64,000 nt of DNA, taken from the NCBI RefSeq assembly GCF_016834655.1, contig NZ_JAENHP010000013.1:231459-295458 (forward strand), written 5' to 3'. This document shows positions 42,872 through 50,817 of the stretch, in pieces. The DNA is from Paractinoplanes ovalisporus. GTDB lineage: Bacteria; Actinomycetota; Actinomycetes; Mycobacteriales; Micromonosporaceae. The position numbers and the translations under genes were made by a program. The stretch's first letter is position 1; every line of letters starts with the position of its first letter. A model generated the notes under the pieces. That model worked only from the letters and a program-made list of their open reading frames with translations, was not told where the DNA came from and did no database searches.

Positions 42872-45775
42872 CTACCTCAGCGCGAACTCGGCCAGCCGGA
42901 CCCCGGCGCTCAGCACCAGATACACGTCGTGGCGGCCGCTGGTGCGGGTCAGCGCGGCCCGCACGTCGGCGTACTCGTACACACCGCCCGTGGCCGCCAC
43001 CGGCGCGGTTCCGAGCAGCCTCCCGGTCGGCGAACCGGACCGGATCTGGATCGTGCCGGGTCCCGGCGAGGCGACCCGGGCCGTGAACGACGTGACGCCT
43101 CGCAGGTCGGCGTCCTTGTAGGCGGCCCACTGCCCGTCCGCGACCGCGCCGACGACCGTGCCCGCGGCCTTCGTCTCGTCCAGCAGGCGGACACCCTCGT
43201 ACGCGTCGAAGGTCTCGGCCCGCACCGCCGACAGGGCGCGGGGCGGAATCACCGAGCCCGCGACCCGCAGCACGCCCCGGGCCCGGATGTCGGCCGACGA
43301 CGAACCGGCCAGCACGTCATAGGTGGACGACTCGACGATCCAGCGGCTACGGGTCTGGTCCCACCGGGCCAGAGCCGAGGCCGGGAGCGGCAACGTCACC
43401 GTCTTCGCCTGGCCGGGCCCGAGGGTCACCCGCTGGAAGCCGCGGAGCTGCTTGACCGCGACCGGGTCCCGCGACGACCGCTGATGGGTGTAGAGCTGGA
43501 CGGTCTCCGAGCCGGCCCGCTTCCCGGTGTTGCGGACGGTCACCCGCACCCGGCCGTCGCCGACCGACAGGGGGCCGTAGGCGAAGCTCGTGTAGGACAG
43601 GCCGAAGCCGAACGGGTACAGCGGCCGGTCCGGCGAGTACTGGTAGGTCTGCCGGGACGAGATGATGTCGTACTCGCCCAGGTCGGCGGGGAGCTGCGAC
43701 ACCGAGCGCGGCCAGGTCTGGGTGAGCCGTCCGGCCGGATCGCGGTCGCCGAAGAGCACGTCGGCCAGCGCGTTCCCGGTCTCGGCCCCGGCGTGCGTGG
43801 TCCACACGACCGACGGCACGTCCTCCGGCAGCCCGGTGACCGGGTAGCTCGTCTGCAGCACCACGACCGTCCGGGGATTGGCCTTGACCACGGCCCTGAC
43901 CAGGGCGATCTGCGCGTCGCCGAGGCTCAGGCCGGTCCGGTCGTGGGCCTCCCGGCCGTTGATCATGGGCTGGGTGCCGACGACCACGACCGCGGTCTGC
44001 GCCGCCGAGGCCGCCGCCACCGCGTCCTCGATACCGCTGCGCAGCACCTCCCGCGTGAAACGGGTGGCCCCGGCCGCGTCCGGCGACCCGAGCGTCAACC
44101 GGCCGTCGGGGCCGGCCGTCACGTACACGTTCGGACCGAACCAGCTCTCGGTCGTCTCGTACCCGGCGTAGCGCAGCACCACGCTGCCGTCGGCCTGCGG
44201 CTCGATCTTGAACTGCTGCTGGACGAACCAGCCGCCGGGCTGCTCGTCACGGGTGCCGAACGAGCCGTCGAACGAGCCCAGGTAGCGGCCGGTGGCGACG
44301 TTGCGCAGGGTCAGCACGTCCTGGCCCCAGTCGACGGCGTCGAACTGCGCGGCGGCGTCGGGGGCGGCGCCGGTCACGGTGGCGAGGCCGGTGCCGTTGG
44401 CGGTCAGGTAGCGGCCGGTGGCGACCTGCTTGAGCGCGATGCGGTCGGCGCCCGAGCCGGCCCGGACGGTCGAGCGTGACGCGATGCCGTCGACGGCGGT
44501 CACCTCGTACGGGAGCTTGCCGCCGTACCAGTCGGTGTAGAGCGTGTCGGACAGCGGCCCGACCACGGCAACCGTCCCGCCGGGCTTGAGCGGCAGGGTC
44601 CCGCGCGCGTTCTTCAGCAGCACCATCGCGTCACCCGCGGCCTCCCGGGCCAGGGCCTTGTGGGCCGGCGCGTTGATGACCGAGGCGTCGATTCCCCCGT
44701 ACGGGCCCCCGCCCGGATCGAACTCACCGAGCCGGAACCGGATGCTCAGCGCGTGCCCGACCGCCTTGTCGACGTCGCCTTCGGTGAGCAGTCCCCGGGC
44801 CAGCGCCTCCTTGACCGCGGCGACCGTGGGGGCGCCGTTGGTGTCGTTGACGGTGAAGCTGTCCAGCCCCGCCTTGAGCAGCGCCGCGTTCGCCTCGGCC
44901 TGGGTCGCGAAGTAGCCCTGCGAGCCGGTCAGGTTGGCCGGCGCCCACGCGTCGCTCACGTTGAACAGCGGGTAGTCGGACCAGTCGCGCAGCAGCCCGG
45001 CGTGATCCGGGTCCACTGTGGTGGGCCGCCCGTTGACGAGGTTGTAGGAGGCCATCACGCCGGTCGCCGCGTCGGCGGTCAGCGCCGGCTTGAAGGCGGC
45101 CCGGTCGTATTCGTTGAGCACCCGCGGCGGCACGTTGGACGAGGTGACGTCGCGCCCCTTCTCGTTGTTGTAGGCGAGATAGTGCTTCAGGGTGGGCGCC
45201 GTCTTCAGATGCGCCGGATCAGGACCTTGCAACCCTTTCCCGTACGCGGTGGAGATCGCCCCGGTCAGGTAGGGGTCCTCGGAGTAGCCCTCCTCGTTGC
45301 GCCCCCACCGGGGATCACGCAGCAGGTTGACGACCGGCGCCCACAGGTTGAGCCCGAACACACGCGGGTCGCGGGCGTAAAAGCCGCGGGCCTCGTCGCC
45401 CACCACCGCGCCGACCCGCTTGATCAGGTCGGGGTCCCAGGTGCTGGCCAGCCCGACCGCCTGCGGGAAGCTGGTGCCGTCGGCGGTCACCACGGCGCCG
45501 CCGTTGTCGATGTCGGTCGACCAGGCGACGCCGTGCAGCGCCTCGGTGCCGGTCTTGAAGAAGCCGACGCCCAGCCGCGGGACGGCCGGCTGGAACTGGT
45601 GGAGCATGGCGACCTTCTCGTCGAGCGTCAGCCGCCCGACGAGGTCGTCGACGCGCGCCTGCAGGGGCAGGGCGGGGTCACGGAACGGATAGGACGGTTC
45701 GGCGCGGGCCGCTCCGGGGACGACCGGAGCGGCCAGCAACCCGGCGGCCAGGACCGCCAGGAAACGCCTTCGCAT
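42872..45775 (-). CDS. Secreted multi-domain GH3 glycosidase (beta-xylosidase/beta-glucosidase type)
   Basis: A 967-residue exported enzyme. A signal peptide (RFLAVLAAGLLAAPVVPGAARA) precedes the GH3 N-domain (about 35-320), with the catalytic Asp275 in FNVSDAWAP. The GH3 C-domain (about 370-690) is interrupted by an about 120-residue trefoil/fascin-like module (VATGRYLTANGTGLATV, then VATGRYLGSFDGSFG). A fibronectin III-like domain (about 720-800) and a C-terminal CBM6-like module (LDETKAAGTVVGAVADGQWA) follow. A LacI-type palindrome lies 39 bases before the gene. It probably trims beta-xylosidic or beta-glucosidic chains outside the cell for the transporter. Confidence 0.92.
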   Translation of the reverse strand: MRRRFLAVLAAGLLAAPVVPGAARAEPSYPFRDPALPLQARVDDLVGRLTLDEKVAMLHQFQPAVPRLGVGFFKTGTEALHGVAWSTDIDNGGAVVTADGTSFPQAVGLASTWDPDLIKRVGAVVGDEARGFYARDPRVFGLNLWAPVVNLLRDPRWGRNEEGYSEDPYLTGAISTAYGKGLQGPDPAHLKTAPTLKHYLAYNNEKGRDVTSSNVPPRVLNEYDRAAFKPALTADAATGVMASYNLVNGRPTTVDPDHAGLLRDWSDYPLFNVSDAWAPANLTGSQGYFATQAEANAALLKAGLDSFTVNDTNGAPTVAAVKEALARGLLTEGDVDKAVGHALSIRFRLGEFDPGGGPYGGIDASVINAPAHKALAREAAGDAMVLLKNARGTLPLKPGGTVAVVGPLSDTLYTDWYGGKLPYEVTAVDGIASRSTVRAGSGADRIALKQVATGRYLTANGTGLATVTGAAPDAAAQFDAVDWGQDVLTLRNVATGRYLGSFDGSFGTRDEQPGGWFVQQQFKIEPQADGSVVLRYAGYETTESWFGPNVYVTAGPDGRLTLGSPDAAGATRFTREVLRSGIEDAVAAASAAQTAVVVVGTQPMINGREAHDRTGLSLGDAQIALVRAVVKANPRTVVVLQTSYPVTGLPEDVPSVVWTTHAGAETGNALADVLFGDRDPAGRLTQTWPRSVSQLPADLGEYDIISSRQTYQYSPDRPLYPFGFGLSYTSFAYGPLSVGDGRVRVTVRNTGKRAGSETVQLYTHQRSSRDPVAVKQLRGFQRVTLGPGQAKTVTLPLPASALARWDQTRSRWIVESSTYDVLAGSSSADIRARGVLRVAGSVIPPRALSAVRAETFDAYEGVRLLDETKAAGTVVGAVADGQWAAYKDADLRGVTSFTARVASPGPGTIQIRSGSPTGRLLGTAPVAATGGVYEYADVRAALTRTSGRHDVYLVLSAGVRLAEFALR

Positions 45776-45813
45776 GAGCGGTTCTCCTCATCGGCGATGC
45801 GCCCGACCTGCCC

Positions 45814-45829
45814 GTCGAAGCGCTTCGAT
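45814..45829. promoter_or_regulatory. LacI-type operator before GH3 (GTCGAAGCGCTTCGAT)
   Basis: The same palindrome as the two sites at the sugar operon, with only the outermost base changed (inner TCGAAGCGCTTCGA at 45815-45828 is identical). It lies immediately upstream of the GH3 gene. Confidence 0.85.
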
Positions 45830-45876
45830 AATGCGGCGGATCCGCTCACCATAGATGCACGTCGATCAGATGTACA

Positions 45877-46950
45877 TCAGCCGTTCGCGCCGAGCAGTTC
45901 CCGGTACATGTCCAGGTAGAACCCGTCCTTGATGGCGGCGCTCTCGGCGGCGCCGAGCACGCCCACCTCGGGCGAGAACGTGACGCCGCCTTTGGGCCCC
46001 AACGGCAGCACGATGGCGTCGGGCTGAGGCGCGTACGTCCGGTCGGCCGTTCCCCCGGCCAGCAGCGAGCGGATGTTGGCCGCCACCACCTCGGCGTGCA
46101 TCCCGGCCAGCCGCGCCATCTTCAGCTCGGGCAGCGCCGTGATGTCACCGACGGCGAACATCGTCCCGCTTCCCCGCACCCGCAGCTCCGGCGTCACCTC
46201 GACACCCCTACCCCCGTGAGGCGCCACGTCGACGCGCCCACCCCCGTGAGGCGCCACGTCGACCCGCCCACCCCCGTGAGGCGCCACGTCGACCCGCCCA
46301 CCGCCGAGGTAGTCCGTGTTCACCTCCGCGCCGTAGCACCGGAACGACAGGTCGGTCTCGATCTCCGCCGCGTCCACCCCCAGCCGCAGCTCGATCCCCA
46401 TCTCGTCGATCTGCTCCCGCAGTCGCACCCGGAACTCCTCGGGGAAGTCGCCCGGCATCAGCTCGGCCGAACGGTCGGCGACGATCACCCGCTTCTCCGG
46501 CCAGGCCGCCTTGATCTCGCCCGCGAACTCGATCCCGACCGGCCCCGCGCCGATCAGCAGCACACTCCCGGCCCCGAGCAGGGCGGTGTGCAGCTCGTGC
46601 AGCCGTTGCGGCCCGTCGTCCTCGATCTTCGCCGGGAACGGGTAGGACGACCCGGTCGCGAGCACCACATAGTCGGCCGTCAGCACGTCACCCGAGGCAA
46701 GCTCGACGGTTCCTTCGCGCACGGCCACGGCCCGGTCACGCCGCACGTCGCCATGGACGAGCATTCCCCCGTACGGGATGAAGATCCTCTCGGCCCAGGA
46801 CGGGTCGACGACGGCCCGCAGCGCGGCGACGTTGTGCACAAAATTGGCCCGCGGCTCGACCAGCGTCACCCGGGCCACGTCGTCCAGCGCCTTGGCCACG
46901 GTGATGCCGCCGTAACCGCCGCCCACCACGATCACTCGTTTTTCGCTCAT
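45877..46950 (-). CDS. FAD-dependent NAD(P)H oxidoreductase (AIF/NDH-2-like)
   Basis: A 357-residue flavoprotein. The FAD-binding Rossmann motif is VIVVGGGYGGITVAKALD, the NAD-binding motif is SVLLIGAGPVGIEFAGEI, and the second FAD contact is MFAVGDITALPELKMARLAG. Layout and size match the AMID/FSP1-type and type II NADH dehydrogenase-like enzymes that transfer electrons to quinones. An insert of three identical 10-residue repeats (GGRVDVAPHG) sits before the last FAD motif, produced by a 30-bp tandem duplication. It diverges from the HTH regulator gene. Confidence 0.88.
   Translation of the reverse strand: MSEKRVIVVGGGYGGITVAKALDDVARVTLVEPRANFVHNVAALRAVVDPSWAERIFIPYGGMLVHGDVRRDRAVAVREGTVELASGDVLTADYVVLATGSSYPFPAKIEDDGPQRLHELHTALLGAGSVLLIGAGPVGIEFAGEIKAAWPEKRVIVADRSAELMPGDFPEEFRVRLREQIDEMGIELRLGVDAAEIETDLSFRCYGAEVNTDYLGGGRVDVAPHGGGRVDVAPHGGGRVDVAPHGGRGVEVTPELRVRGSGTMFAVGDITALPELKMARLAGMHAEVVAANIRSLLAGGTADRTYAPQPDAIVLPLGPKGGVTFSPEVGVLGAAESAAIKDGFYLDMYRELLGANG
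46205..46305 (-). repeat. 30-bp in-frame tandem repeat in the oxidoreductase gene
   Basis: CCACCCCCGTGAGGCGCCAC plus GTCGACGCG or GTCGACCCG occurs three to four times in a row and is translated as repeated GGRVDVAPHG. 30 is a multiple of three, so length changes keep the frame. Confidence 0.95.
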
Positions 46951-47094
46951 GCCGCAACCGTGCTGTCCCGGCCGTTCCGCAACCAGGCCGGGCTCAGACG
47001 GGTAGCAGCGGGGACACGCTAAGCCGCCGCGCCGGAGCTACGGTCGACGGATGAATACCGCCGAGGTCGGCGCGAGCAGAGGCGAGGCCGGCCG

Positions 47095-47949
47095 GTGAGC
47101 GGGAACGAGCTCGGCCTGTTCCTGCGCAGCCGCCGTGAGTCGATCGACCCCGCCACGGCCGGCCTGCCCACGGGCTCGCGCCGCCGCACCCCCGGGCTGC
47201 GCCGCTCCGAGGTGGCCGCGCTGGCCGGCGTCAGCGTCGAATACGTGACCCGCCTCGAACAGGGCCGCGACCGTCACCCCTCGCCGCCGGTGCTGGGCGC
47301 GCTGGCCGACGTGCTGCGGCTGACCAGCAACGAGCGTGTTCACCTCTATCGGCTGACCAAGGGCGCCGAGGCCCGCTTCCCGTGCCGGGCCGAGATGACG
47401 CCCAACCGGGTCGTCCGCCCCACGGTCCGCGCTCTGCTGGAACGCCTCGAACCGACGATGGCCGTGCTCGTCAACCACCTGGGTGACCTGGTGGCCCGCA
47501 CGGCGTCGTTCGACTCCTTCGCCGCTCCCCTGGGCCTGGCCGGCGAGGGAACCGATCCGCCCAACCTCCTGCGGTACGTCCTGACCGGCGACCGCGCCCG
47601 GGAAGTGTTCCCGGAGTGGCCCGCGGTGGCCGACCACTGGGTGGCCACGCTCAAGGAGGGGCCGTTCCGCGCCGACCCCTATGTGGCGGCCCTGGCCGAC
47701 GAGCTCGCCGTCACCGCGGGCGACGAGTTCACCGCCCGCGTGGCCACGGTCCCCGGCATCCCGGCCCCCACCGGCGTCCTGCGCGTCAACCATCCGTCGC
47801 TGGGCCCGCTACGCCTCGCGTACGAATCCCTGGAACTCCCGGCCGACGACAGCCTCCGCCTGCTCGTCTATCTGCCCGCCGACCCCGCCACCACGGAGGC
47901 CCTGGAGGGCCCGGCCGCCCACCCTCCGCTGCGTCTGGTCTCCGGTTAG
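47095..47949 (+). CDS. XRE-type regulator with MmyB-like ligand domain
   Basis: A 284-residue transcription factor of the MmyB family. The HTH part reads LGLFLRSRRESIDP, then GLRRSEVAALAGVSVEYVTR and LEQGRDRHPSPPVLGALADV. The larger C-terminal half is the PAS-like, fatty-acid-binding MmyB domain, with LVNHLGDLVARTASF and REVFPEWPAVADHWVATL. The GTG start is taken from the conserved beginning. It diverges from the FAD oxidoreductase, which it may control; it is followed after 7 bases by the emfourin-like gene and probably shares its transcript. Confidence 0.9.
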   Translation: MSGNELGLFLRSRRESIDPATAGLPTGSRRRTPGLRRSEVAALAGVSVEYVTRLEQGRDRHPSPPVLGALADVLRLTSNERVHLYRLTKGAEARFPCRAEMTPNRVVRPTVRALLERLEPTMAVLVNHLGDLVARTASFDSFAAPLGLAGEGTDPPNLLRYVLTGDRAREVFPEWPAVADHWVATLKEGPFRADPYVAALADELAVTAGDEFTARVATVPGIPAPTGVLRVNHPSLGPLRLAYESLELPADDSLRLLVYLPADPATTEALEGPAAHPPLRLVSG

Positions 47950-47956
47950 GAGAGTC

Positions 47957-48259
47957 ATGTCCGAGCACGTCCGAGCCGAACTGCACCGCACCGGCGGCTT
48001 CACCGGCCGCCCGCTGCACACCGTGGCCGACTCCCGCAGCCTGCCCCCGCCGCAGTCGGCCCGGCTGCGCCAGCTTCTGTCCACAGTCGACTTCACCTCG
48101 TTGCACGGCAGCGCACACCCGGCCGCCGGCGCCGACCTGTTCACCTACCATTTGACCCTGCAACGCGGCGACGACCATTGGAAGGGAACCGTCTCGCAGG
48201 CGTCGGTCCCGCCCGCCCTACAGCCGGTCCTCCAGTTCCTGGTCACCGTCGAAAGCTGA
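47957..48259 (+). CDS. Emfourin-like protease inhibitor domain protein
   Basis: A 100-residue single-domain protein that resembles emfourin, the inhibitor of protealysin-type M4 metalloproteases: VRAELHRTGGFTGRPLHTVADSRSL and, later, SLPPPQSARLRQLL, TYHLTLQRGDDHWKGTV. The ATG has a TAGGAGAG site at good distance. No M4 protease gene lies in the window, so it is either an orphan inhibitor or a domain with another role. The 3' end overlaps the convergent gene by 42 bases. Confidence 0.7.
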   Translation: MSEHVRAELHRTGGFTGRPLHTVADSRSLPPPQSARLRQLLSTVDFTSLHGSAHPAAGADLFTYHLTLQRGDDHWKGTVSQASVPPALQPVLQFLVTVES

Positions 48260-48805
48260 GCCGTCAACCGTTGAGTCGTCCGGCACGGCCGATTCCCACG
48301 CCCGCTCGAACTCGGCCTGGTCGATCTGCTGCTCGACCAGCACGGGGTCGAAGATGTCGACCACGGGCGGGTTGAAGGCCCAGTCGTCCGGCACACCGCG
48401 CACCCCGGGCCCGGTCTCGCGCAACTCCACCTGCCGCAACCGCCGCCCGTCGCGGCCCACCTCCATGAGATAGACCGCCGGATCGTCCTCGTCCCACGCC
48501 CGTCGCAGATGGACGATCTCGCGGTCGGCCAGCGCGCCGAACCCCGGCCGGCCCCGCTGCTCGTCCCGCCGGGCCCGCATGTCGTCCAGGCCGGGCGGCA
48601 TCACCGCGTCGTCGACGTCCACCTCGTCCAGATCGTCGTCGTCGGCGAACCGGGCGATCGTCTCGGGATCGTCGACCACCTCGGCCTCGGCGAACGTCTC
48701 CACCACCTCGCGGGCCGACCGGGCGTGCACCCACCACCAGAGCCCACCCATGCCGTAGTCGTGCAGCACCAGAAACCGCTGTTTCTCCACCACTGCCTGC
48801 TTCAC
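48218..48805 (-). CDS. Conserved-looking hypothetical protein
   Basis: A 195-residue acidic soluble protein, recognised only as unassigned. It starts QAVVEKQRFLVLHDYGMGGL, followed by WWWVHARSAREVVETFAEAE and a very acidic stretch (ARFADDDDLDEVDVDD). The centre has LRRAWDEDDPAVYLMEVGRD. The start GTG overlaps the stop of the GH42 gene (GTGA), so it is translated after it in the same transcript. Confidence 0.75.
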   Translation of the reverse strand: MKQAVVEKQRFLVLHDYGMGGLWWWVHARSAREVVETFAEAEVVDDPETIARFADDDDLDEVDVDDAVMPPGLDDMRARRDEQRGRPGFGALADREIVHLRRAWDEDDPAVYLMEVGRDGRRLRQVELRETGPGVRGVPDDWAFNPPVVDIFDPVLVEQQIDQAEFERAWESAVPDDSTVDGSAFDGDQELEDRL

Positions 48806-50703
48806 TCCGCAAGGCCGGTGAGCCGGTAGCCGTACGGCTCGAGGATCTCGCCGCCGACCTCGATCGGCGTCGGATTGTGGTTGATCAGTGTGACGACCGG
48901 GCCGCGGGCGCAGGCCTCGACGTGGGCGGGCAGGTTCGCCACCACCGGGGGCAGGCCCAGGGCGTCGATGACGTACGCCGTGAGGGCCGCGACGCCGGGC
49001 TCGTCGGCCACCGTGGCCAGGTGGTAGGCGCGGCCCGAGCCGTACGTGTGGCGGATGAACGCGGGCGCGCCGTCGCCGAACGTGGCCAGCACCGTCGCGC
49101 CCTCGACGTGCAGCACCTCGGCCACGGCCGTGCCTTCGAAGCGGAAACCCTCCCCGTGTACGGGAGCCTCGCCGGGCAGCACGCCGGCGAAGTCCATGAC
49201 CGAGGCCCCCAGCACCGGGCCGAGCCGCTGCGTGAAGCCGCCCGGCCGGAACCGGTCGTGCTCGTCCACGATGTCGGTGAACGCGGTGGTGAGCAGGCTC
49301 CCGCCCGAGGAGACGTATGCGGTGAGCGCGTCGAAGCCGGGCGCGAGGTGCAGGCTGGGCGCGACGATCAGGCGGTATCCGTCGAACGGGCCGGACGCCC
49401 GTACGAAATCGGTCTGCACGCCCGCCGCCAGGAACGCGGCATGCCACGCCCGCACCTGCGCGATGTAGTCGAGCGGCGCCGGATGGTTGGGCTGGTCGAG
49501 GGCCCACCAGCTGTCCCAGTCGAGCACGATGGCGACCGGCGCCTCCCCGCCCGGCGCGGGCAGGTCGCCCAGCGCCGCCAGCTCGGCGCCCAGCTTCGAG
49601 ATCTCCCGGAACGTGCGGGTCGACGGGCCGCCGTGGGGCAGCATCGCCGAGTGGTACTTCTCCGCCCCGGCCGCCGACTGCCGCCACTGGAAGAACAGCA
49701 CGCCGTCGGCGCCCCGGCCGACCGCCTGCATGCTCATCGCGGCCATCTGACCGGGCTTCTTGGCCGCGTTGTTGGGCCGCCAGTTCACATAGTTCGACGC
49801 CTGCTCCATGAGGATCCACGGCCGGCCCGGCTTGAGCGAGCGCATCAGGTCGCGGGCGAAGGCGCCGTCGCGGTAGGAGACCGGGTCTCGGGGGTCGGGG
49901 TAGGTGTCGTCGGCGATGACGTCGACCTCGTCCGCCCATGACCAGTAGTCGGTGGGTTCGAAGGCGCTCATCATGTTCGTGGTCAGCGGCTGGGTCGCGC
50001 CCGACTCCCGGATGATCCGCTTCTCCATGCGCAGCAGCTCGAGCAGCATGTCGGAGCTGAACCGCCGGAAGTCGAGCACCTGGCCCGGGTTGACGCTGTA
50101 GGGCGCGTGCCGGGGCGGCAGCACCTGGTCGAAGCCGGTGTAGCGCTGCGACCAGAACATCGTGCCCCACGCGTCGTTCAGGGTGTCGATGTCGCCGTAC
50201 CGCGACCGCAGCCACGCCCGGAAGGCGACGGCCGCCTGGTCGGAGTAGTCGTAGGCGACGTGGCAGCCGAGCTCGTTGTTGATGTGCCAGAGCACCACCG
50301 CCGGATGGTCTTTGTACCGCTCCACCGTGGCCTCGACCAGGGCCGAGGCCAGTCGGCGGTAGTCGGGTGACGTCGGGGCGTAGTGCTGGCGGCTGCCCGG
50401 CCAGCGCACCACGCCGTCGGCGTTCTCGGTCAGCACGCCCGGATACTTCGCGGTCAGCCAGGGCGGCGGCGAGGCGGTGCCGGTGGCCAGGTCGACCGCG
50501 ATGCCGGCGTCGTGCAACATGTCGACGACCCGGTCGAGCCAGGCGTAGTCGAACACCCCCTCGTCGGGCTGGATCCGGGCCCACGAGAAGACGCCCACGG
50601 TGGCCAGGTTGACCCCGGCCTCCCGCATCAGGCGCACATCCTCGGCCCACACCTCCGGCGGCCACTGCTCGGGGTTGTAGTCCCCGCCGTAGAAGATCGG
50701 CAT
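48802..50703 (-). CDS. GH42 beta-galactosidase
   Basis: A 633-residue cytosolic beta-galactosidase of family GH42. The domain A barrel starts IFYGGDYNPEQWPPEVWAED; the acid/base Glu144 is in HINNELGCH and the nucleophile Glu300 in WILMEQASNY. The middle trimerisation domain and the C-terminal GH42_C domain follow. There is no signal peptide, so it acts on imported galactosides. No LacI palindrome is visible upstream of it, so it is not clearly in the same regulon. Confidence 0.93.
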   Translation of the reverse strand: MPIFYGGDYNPEQWPPEVWAEDVRLMREAGVNLATVGVFSWARIQPDEGVFDYAWLDRVVDMLHDAGIAVDLATGTASPPPWLTAKYPGVLTENADGVVRWPGSRQHYAPTSPDYRRLASALVEATVERYKDHPAVVLWHINNELGCHVAYDYSDQAAVAFRAWLRSRYGDIDTLNDAWGTMFWSQRYTGFDQVLPPRHAPYSVNPGQVLDFRRFSSDMLLELLRMEKRIIRESGATQPLTTNMMSAFEPTDYWSWADEVDVIADDTYPDPRDPVSYRDGAFARDLMRSLKPGRPWILMEQASNYVNWRPNNAAKKPGQMAAMSMQAVGRGADGVLFFQWRQSAAGAEKYHSAMLPHGGPSTRTFREISKLGAELAALGDLPAPGGEAPVAIVLDWDSWWALDQPNHPAPLDYIAQVRAWHAAFLAAGVQTDFVRASGPFDGYRLIVAPSLHLAPGFDALTAYVSSGGSLLTTAFTDIVDEHDRFRPGGFTQRLGPVLGASVMDFAGVLPGEAPVHGEGFRFEGTAVAEVLHVEGATVLATFGDGAPAFIRHTYGSGRAYHLATVADEPGVAALTAYVIDALGLPPVVANLPAHVEACARGPVVTLINHNPTPIEVGGEILEPYGYRLTGLAE

Positions 50704-50817
50704 GCCCCTATCCTGCGGCAGAACCCGCCGGTAACCGACAGCGGCGGCGGTAGCGGCTCGCGTCGATCCCGCCGTAGGCTCGGGGCCAGGCGGCATCGAC
50801 GGGAGGGCGGACCCGGC

